A stretch of 64,000 nt of DNA from Embiotoca jacksoni (lineage: Eukaryota > Chordata > Actinopteri > Embiotocidae). This document shows positions 58,093 to 64,000 of this stretch, piece after piece. A program made the position numbers and the translations under genes. The stretch's first letter is position 1, and each line of letters starts with the position of its first letter. The DNA lies in NCBI GenBank assembly GCA_022577435.1, contig JAKOON010000008.1, forward strand, positions 14,681,001-14,745,000. Direction: 5' to 3'. The notes below the pieces were generated by a model that was not told the origin of the DNA, ran no database searches, and saw nothing but the letters and a program-made list of their open reading frames with translations.

Positions 58093-61000
58093 GTAAAAGT
58101 TTGATTGCATGTGTGAGAGTTGGAGCCCTCGCCTTGAACTCCTGCCCCTGTCACTCTGGGGCTGCAGTTTTCCCCAGCTCTTCCAGGTTCTCTATAGTCA
58201 ATGAGGAGGATAGGCGGGAAAGAGGATTATTGGTATTGATCTACCCAGGGGGATCATTAGGCATCACTATCAATTCACAGCTCCTAGCACACAGCACCGG
58301 CCCGCACAGACATTGCCAATTTGTCCCTATTAGAGAACCCAGTTTCTGGGTGTCTGCTGTGAGAGGCTGCTCAGGCCTCACTGGAGAGCAGCCAGCCAGG
58401 GCCTAGTTTGGGCCTGACCACACTGGGCTTGGCTGCACTTGATGAAACACTTGCTGGCTTGTGATCACCTGCTTGAAATCCCGGGGTATACACAGCTGAA
58501 TATGCAATAAACTGTTTCTTTCTCTTCCCCATATTTAGCATTCAAATGTCTGCAACTTAAAATGTTATTTAGGGAAACGAAAGAAAATAAGATTTTTTTT
58601 TTTAGACTCTGCACACATTCCACTTCCTGTCAGTAGCTTCCTCTACATCCCCATATTATTTACCAGGGGGTAATTGGCACTGTAATAGAATACTTCAGTG
58701 AGGCTTATCCAGCCTGGCCCACTTATCTGTGTAAGCTGGCTGTTCTGGGGACTAAAGCTGCTAGATCCGTTGTCGCTGACTTTAACCCTCTCTGCTGGAG
58801 TCAGGTGTGCAGGGTACTACCTCCCATTCACTTTACAGATACCTCCAGTTCACTGGTGTCATTCTGAATTATACAAGTCTAAAAAAATGATGCATATATG
58901 TGCCCATATGTCTCATTCTTTCATACCTCATTTGCTTTTTCTCATACATTGTAATTTTAGCCTACCTCCAATGTGTAGTTTATATTTACATCTTTCTTAT
59001 GGTTCTCTTTTATTCTATATGCAAATGTTGATTTTCTTTGGCTGTAGGTTAGCTGGCCACGTGGCTTTAAACTGCTTCAGCTTTAAACCTCTCTTCATTT
59101 TATATATTTTAATGTTAATAGAACATAATTTGTATACTGACTAACCTTGTGTTTGGGAACTCTGCTTAAAGAGGAGGGTGATGTATAGTTTACGGTGAAT
59201 GTGTGTAAGAATTAAACATGATCTGAATAGATATGAGATGCTCAGGAGGACAATACTTTACAAAAGCTTGGTATCCCTAAAGTGTGGCTCAGTGCTTGGA
59301 GGGGAAGATGTAAATTTGAGGAACAGAAAGTAGCGAAGCTGGATGGGGTATGTTTTTCTGTCATATTTTTTTGGTGTGTGCGTGTCCACACACATACACA
59401 CAAGAAGCAAGCCAGACAAACCTTGCAGTTGACCAAGCGGGTCAGTGAACAGCAGGTGATTTTTTTCTCACGCCCCTTGACTCCTTTCCTGGCCTCTTTA
59501 GCTGCAGCCCAACAAAATCCTACAGAAAGCAGTCACCTCCCACACTAATTGACAAATACAGTATGGACACAAATAGTATATTTAGGAATATACTTTATAA
59601 AAGTGAAAGAAAAATGGGTCTGACTTTGTAAACAGTGCCATGGTTAGTGAAGACGGTGTCATTTCACCCCGTGGTCTATTAGAGGGTGAGCTGGGTGTGA
59701 AGGACATCCTACAGATCTTTTAAGTGCTCTAATAAATCATCTTCAACACATTCAAAATTCATCAGTGCTAGCACTTTGCCCTCGCTCTTTCCGCAGAGGT
59801 TCTGCGTGGTCAGACAGCCATACCGCAGTAGAAACTGTGCTCCAGGGGAGCAACACATTGGTCCTCAACCTGAGGTTTTGCATGTGAAAATCAAAGGCTC
59901 GCCGGTAACGACTTCAGTCTGGGCAATGTGTGGTGGTCCTTTTGAGCTGCTATTCCCAAGCCACAGCACTGCTTTCACACATCCTCATTCACAGGCGAAC
60001 CGAAGGACGCTGCGCAGCTCTACCAGTGCTAGGTCAGCGACCACACAAATGACATATGGAGCCAGCTCTGTTTTACACTGGCCCTTTAGGTTAGTCACAC
60101 TTCATCAAATGTAAAAGCAAAGGAAATATTTGTAAGAGTAATCATCAGTTGGTAGCATGAACCAGTGTATGTGACACAAAGTTTTTTTTAGTCCTTGTTA
60201 AATTGCATAAAAACAAAGCAAGAAAGAAAAGAATCGAACAGATGATATAATAGCCGTTTTGTTGAGTCTCTGCAGCATTGTTGTGGAGCCACCAAGAGAG
60301 GGCAGTGTGGCCTGCCCAAGAGCATGGCTAGCAGCTGCAGTAGTTCATGGTTAGAGCATTGTGATCACCTGACATAAGCAGACAGGCAGGCAGGCACGCA
60401 CGCACTTACGCACGCACGCCCTGTCTTTTGCTTGCTTGTTATATACATGTATTATATACCACATGGCTGTCCTTTTTTCTTTCTTCATGGTGGTGTGGAG
60501 AAACTGCCATTCATGCCTTTCTTTTAGGTTATGGTTAATTTCTTCTCATTTCATCTTTAATTTATGTTTTTTCTAAACAGATTGCATATATTGTAGTTGA
60601 AAAGACCAACCATTTATGTACTGCATCTTATAAATAATACTCTTCCTTTGGAATATTATTAGACGCAAAAGCAGAGGGACATTTGTTAAATTAAAGGGAC
60701 TACATGGTTGTGTGCCATTTTGTTCCAATCCTTTGTGTTTTTATGAGGCAGTGGAGGCAGACTGTCTGGGAGTAATCAGATAAAAACAGGAATCATTCAT
60801 GATCCTTAAAAATGTACAAATGAAAAATAAACAGATCGCACACAGAGCCAGTGGGAGCGACGTGTGCTTCCCCCGTTCTGTGGATTTTACCCAGAGGGCC
60901 ATTCATTGGTGGATCTCACTGGTAGAAATTGAACATCATCTCAATATGCATTTGTGTCATCTTGTATGTTTTGTTGTCTGTGGATGTAAGCATGTGAGTT

Positions 61001-62108
61001 TTCTGGGGTGGAGGGAGAGGCTTAGTCTGTGAGTGAAGGAAGAAAAAGAGAGAAAAAGAAAGGAGAGATGGATGAGGGCAGTTCAGGGGCCCTGGGTGTT
61101 TTAATTATCCTCTGCTCTGTCGTTGGGTCAGAGCTCGCTATCTCTTCCTGGCTTTATCCCCGTCTCATGATTTGAGCAGTACCTTTATCCCTAAGCCTTC
61201 AGCTCCTCTGGCCAAACAAAGAAAAAAGGGAGGGCAAAGAAGGGGTTTTACAGCAGTAACTATGCCACATTTACCATTAATATCCCTCAATCTCCTCTTT
61301 TTTTTTTTTTTTTTAATGTAGTGCAGAGCAGAGTAACCTCAATAAAGTGACCCCAGTGAGGCCTGCTGGTGTTTGAATGTGGTTGTTGGGATGGAGGATC
61401 CTGTTGCACTAGGGCAGAGCCGGTCTAGTTCTGCTCAAAAGCTGAAGCTAAGTGCTGGCAGCCTCCTAAACAAGTGGGGTGAAGGAGCACATTTTTTATC
61501 TTCTTTCTCCTGTCACTCTTTCTTCCTGCCTTTTTTTGTGCGAGGAGATCATCGAAATGCCAAACGTTCCAGGAACGCGGTTTGTCTGATAACACTATTG
61601 GCTGAGGAATGGCTACTGTAGATGGGCACAGTGGTCACATGACCTTGCTGTAGAATTTCCCTGAAGCGGAAGCATTTACACATCCATGTTAAGCACCAGA
61701 GTTGATTTCACTGTCAATGAATATACAGATAAAATTCATTTTTTTCTGTCATTGAGAACACAGTTTTTCCGTCAATTCCAATATTTCCAATATGGAATTT
61801 GTATTACTGTTATTTGTTGCTACAACTAAAAAAAAGGTTTCCTCCGAAATTTTAAAATGGTGTTTTTATTTTTAATTTTTATTTACAATAAATGTAAATG
61901 CAAAGCTTTATTTTCTGTAACTAATTTAAAACAAAATGATGTTAAAAAAATAACATCCCTAGGTTTTTAAGAAAAAAAATATTCTTGGTATTCTTTGATA
62001 AATCTTAGCTCTCTTTTTCTGTTTTTATTCAAATATATTCACCTAAAAATATTGAGCTGTGGAGGGAAATTTTGTCTAGTGAGACAAAGCTTTTTTCTCT
62101 TTTCTCCC
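58090..62108. other. Gene-free stretch
   Basis: No supported exon; frames at 58101-58406, 58698-59144 and 59776-60114 lack domains and splice context. It includes a CAGG/CACG cluster (60381-60420), a CTCF-like word at about 60289 and a 20-base T run near 61297-61316. Confidence 0.45.
60381..60420. repeat. Degenerate (CAGG)n/(CACG)n tetranucleotide cluster
   Basis: CAGG units followed by CACG/TACG units, giving an unusual local group of CpG dinucleotides in an otherwise CpG-poor region. Confidence 0.85.
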
Positions 62109-62118
62109 CATATATATA

Positions 62119-62175
<57 letters not shown>

Positions 62176-62176
62176 T
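62109..62176. repeat. Compound (AT)n-(AC)n microsatellite
   Basis: An imperfect AT tract runs straight into about nine AC units, with a second A-rich CAAA tract at 62206-62231. Confidence 0.95.
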
Positions 62177-62769
62177 GTATATTGTTTATACTGTATATTG
62201 TTTGTTTAAAAAACAAACAAACAAAAAAAAATCCACAAAGCAAATGTATTTATCCAGGTGTGCATAACAGCTAGCGTGTGTGTACTGTATATCCTGAGTG
62301 CCTATGTGTTAGTCTGTAATTTCTGGACTGTACTGTATCTCCATGACAACATGGTTTTGATGTGGGTTCCCTTACTGACATTTCCCCGTTTGGGGAGGCT
62401 TGTGAATTGTCTTGCCTCTCCTTCAGTCAGCATGTCACATGAAAAAAAGGTGTTGGGGGGTGTGGGGGTACATAGGGGGGCAGTATGAGGAATCTAATGG
62501 GCGTCTGGTCTGATTGTCCTCAGCCGTGGCAGTAGAGACAAAGCAGATGAATTGTGCAATGGATTCGAAGAGATTGGAGACAAGTGCATGTCAGCAGCTC
62601 CTCCATCTCTCCTCCTTTCCTCCCCCCATCCTGCAGGATCCCTCCCTCTTCATCTCTCCTCTCTTTTTGTCTGACATCCTGAAAAAAGCAGGCATGACAG
62701 CAGTGCTCCGCTTGAGCAAAACATTAAAAACAAAATGCAATCCTCACCCATTTTGCTTTTTATGAGATA

Positions 62770-62960
62770 TTCAGGCAGACATTCAGTGTGTTGGACCCCT
62801 ATTAATTGTGAATCGCTGCATGACGAATTTTCACAATATTAATCACTAAGCAAACATCAAGGACATTTTGATTCATGCTGTCTGAAGTGCTTGAAATAAA
62901 TGACAGCATTTAGGAAAAACACATTTAAAGATAAAGGCACTTATCTAATCTTCTTAAAAG
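62770..62960. promoter_or_regulatory. Candidate conserved non-coding element
   Basis: Repeat-free sequence with TATTAATTGTGAATCGCTGC, CACAATATTAATCAC, AAATAAATGACAGCA (MEIS-type TGACAG) and AAAGATAAAGGCAC. A dense mix of homeodomain and TALE words; conservation not tested. Confidence 0.27.
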
Positions 62961-63898
62961 AGGTACACTGGGCTGAAATCTGATAGACTTTTTCCTTGAA
63001 TGTTTTTGTCTCATTCTTAGGATTGGTAGTAGTCTTTTTTTTTGTGTGGAGATACTGTATCACTCTCCATGTTGAGTAAAAGTCTAGCCAGGGTGTCTGG
63101 CTAGTATCTATCCTTTCCACTGGATGCTAACCTCCAGGAAAATGTTGCTAGTAAGCATGTCTGTTTCAAACAGCGATTCTTTGTGCTTCCACGCGATCAT
63201 CTCTGGACCCCGGAAGAAAAAACACAGAAAGCCGCAGCCACTTTCTTTGTCATATGAGGTTGTGGCCCATGTCTTAGTTTAGATGAATGGTTTGTGGTGC
63301 TCCCACAGCCTGGAACTGTAAGTGTGAGGATGTCCTGCAGTAAATGTACTGATGTATTTTAGACAGCCTCTTTGGCTTTGAAGTCCAACAAGGAAACACT
63401 AAAAGGCTCCGAGAGGTATCACGTTTCTTCCCCAAAACATGTTTAGTCACTTTTTATTTTCTTATACGATTCATTTATTATATATATATATTTTTTAAAT
63501 TCAAATGAATTTAAACAAAAGGGATATCAAGAGTGATGCAACTTTAATTTGTTTAATTTGTTCTGTCTCAAAAATCCCCCATTATTAAGATGAACAGACA
63601 CAATAAATTTTCATTTGTGACCACGTTGACAGCATTGGTCTGCCAGCTTTTGTTTTGTGTTGACTGCATTTATTATTCATCTTTACATCAGTCTGTATTT
63701 TAATATGAATAATGGAAGAGGTATCAGAGGAGGAAGAGGGATGTGAGAGAGGGGTGCCACACAGCATGTGTCCTTGGCTGTTCTCTGCTCCTGCACTCCT
63801 CAGTGTGGAGCAGGTGGGGGGGTGGGCTAAAGGAAGAGGAGGGTTGTTGGACTTGGGAGTCTCGCTGTGCCTGGTGCAGGGCCCGGATTCTGGGTCCT

Positions 63899-63920
63899 GC
63901 TCTCTCTCTCTCTCTCTCTC
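63899..63920. repeat. (CT)n microsatellite
   Basis: About eleven CT units. Confidence 0.95.
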
Positions 63921-64000
63921 CCCTCCCCACCTCCTCCTGCCTGCTTACCTGGCTGGGTCTCTTGTCGGATTTAATAACAGTGTATAAATCAAAAGCCTCC

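Larger units (their letters stand above)
62177..64000. other. Right edge, no gene seen
   Basis: It holds a candidate conserved segment at 62770-62960 and (CT)n at 63899-63920. Nothing at the right border looks like an exon. Confidence 0.45.

Noticed and set aside
58698..59144. 148-codon plus-strand open frame with hydrophobic stretches
   Set aside because: Low-complexity hydrophobic translation of T-rich DNA, with no family resemblance.
59776..60114. 112-codon plus-strand frame
   Set aside because: No domain and no convincing splice sites at its edges.

Overview
This window is nuclear DNA from a vertebrate, almost certainly a teleost fish and probably percomorph-like. The evidence is an eight-exon-scale nuclear receptor gene with vertebrate HNF4 intron positions, long (CA)n/(TG)n and (AT)n microsatellites, a degenerate L2/Rex1-type LINE fragment, a tRNA-headed SINE remnant, and other repeats that resemble families common in fish genomes. 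There are no operons, CRISPR arrays, rRNA genes or convincing tRNA genes.

Left part (about 0.2-12 kb): one protein-coding gene, read on the minus strand. It is a divergent HNF4-family nuclear receptor, best read as hnf4b (HNF4-beta, the paralogue found in fish and amphibians). I could place seven exons with canonical GT/AG borders and consistent phases: 7019-7190 (first zinc finger), 5153-5247 (second zinc finger), 3586-3692 (hinge), 2794-2949, 2584-2671 and 2326-2478 (ligand-binding domain), and 269-520 or 219-520 (end of the ligand-binding domain and AF-2 helix). A short phase-compatible candidate first exon lies at 11931-11973. If it is real and the last exon reads to its stop at 219, the eight exons total 1116 nt (371 residues). 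Introns hold a LINE-like 5' fragment (about 1.38-1.79 kb) and a possible DNA-transposon copy (about 6.06-7.00 kb) ending about 20 bp from a splice site.

Middle and right part (about 12-64 kb): I find no coding exon I can support. It consists of unique AT-rich sequence, microsatellites, homopolymer runs, a few interspersed-repeat remnants (13.7, 21.3, 27.8-28.7 and 32.9 kb) and several stretches dense in homeodomain-type AATTA/TAAT words that look like candidate conserved non-coding elements (12.7, 16.9, 30.5, 33.8, 43.9, 51.3-51.7, 55.4, 57.7 and 62.8 kb). Right of about 46 kb the sequence has more G-rich and C/T-rich tracts, including two neighbouring G-quadruplex motifs near 53.95 kb. The overall picture is a regulatory gene desert beside a transcription-factor gene. 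I did not find an undescribed protein system; the most interesting items are the unusual HNF4 paralogue and the candidate enhancers.
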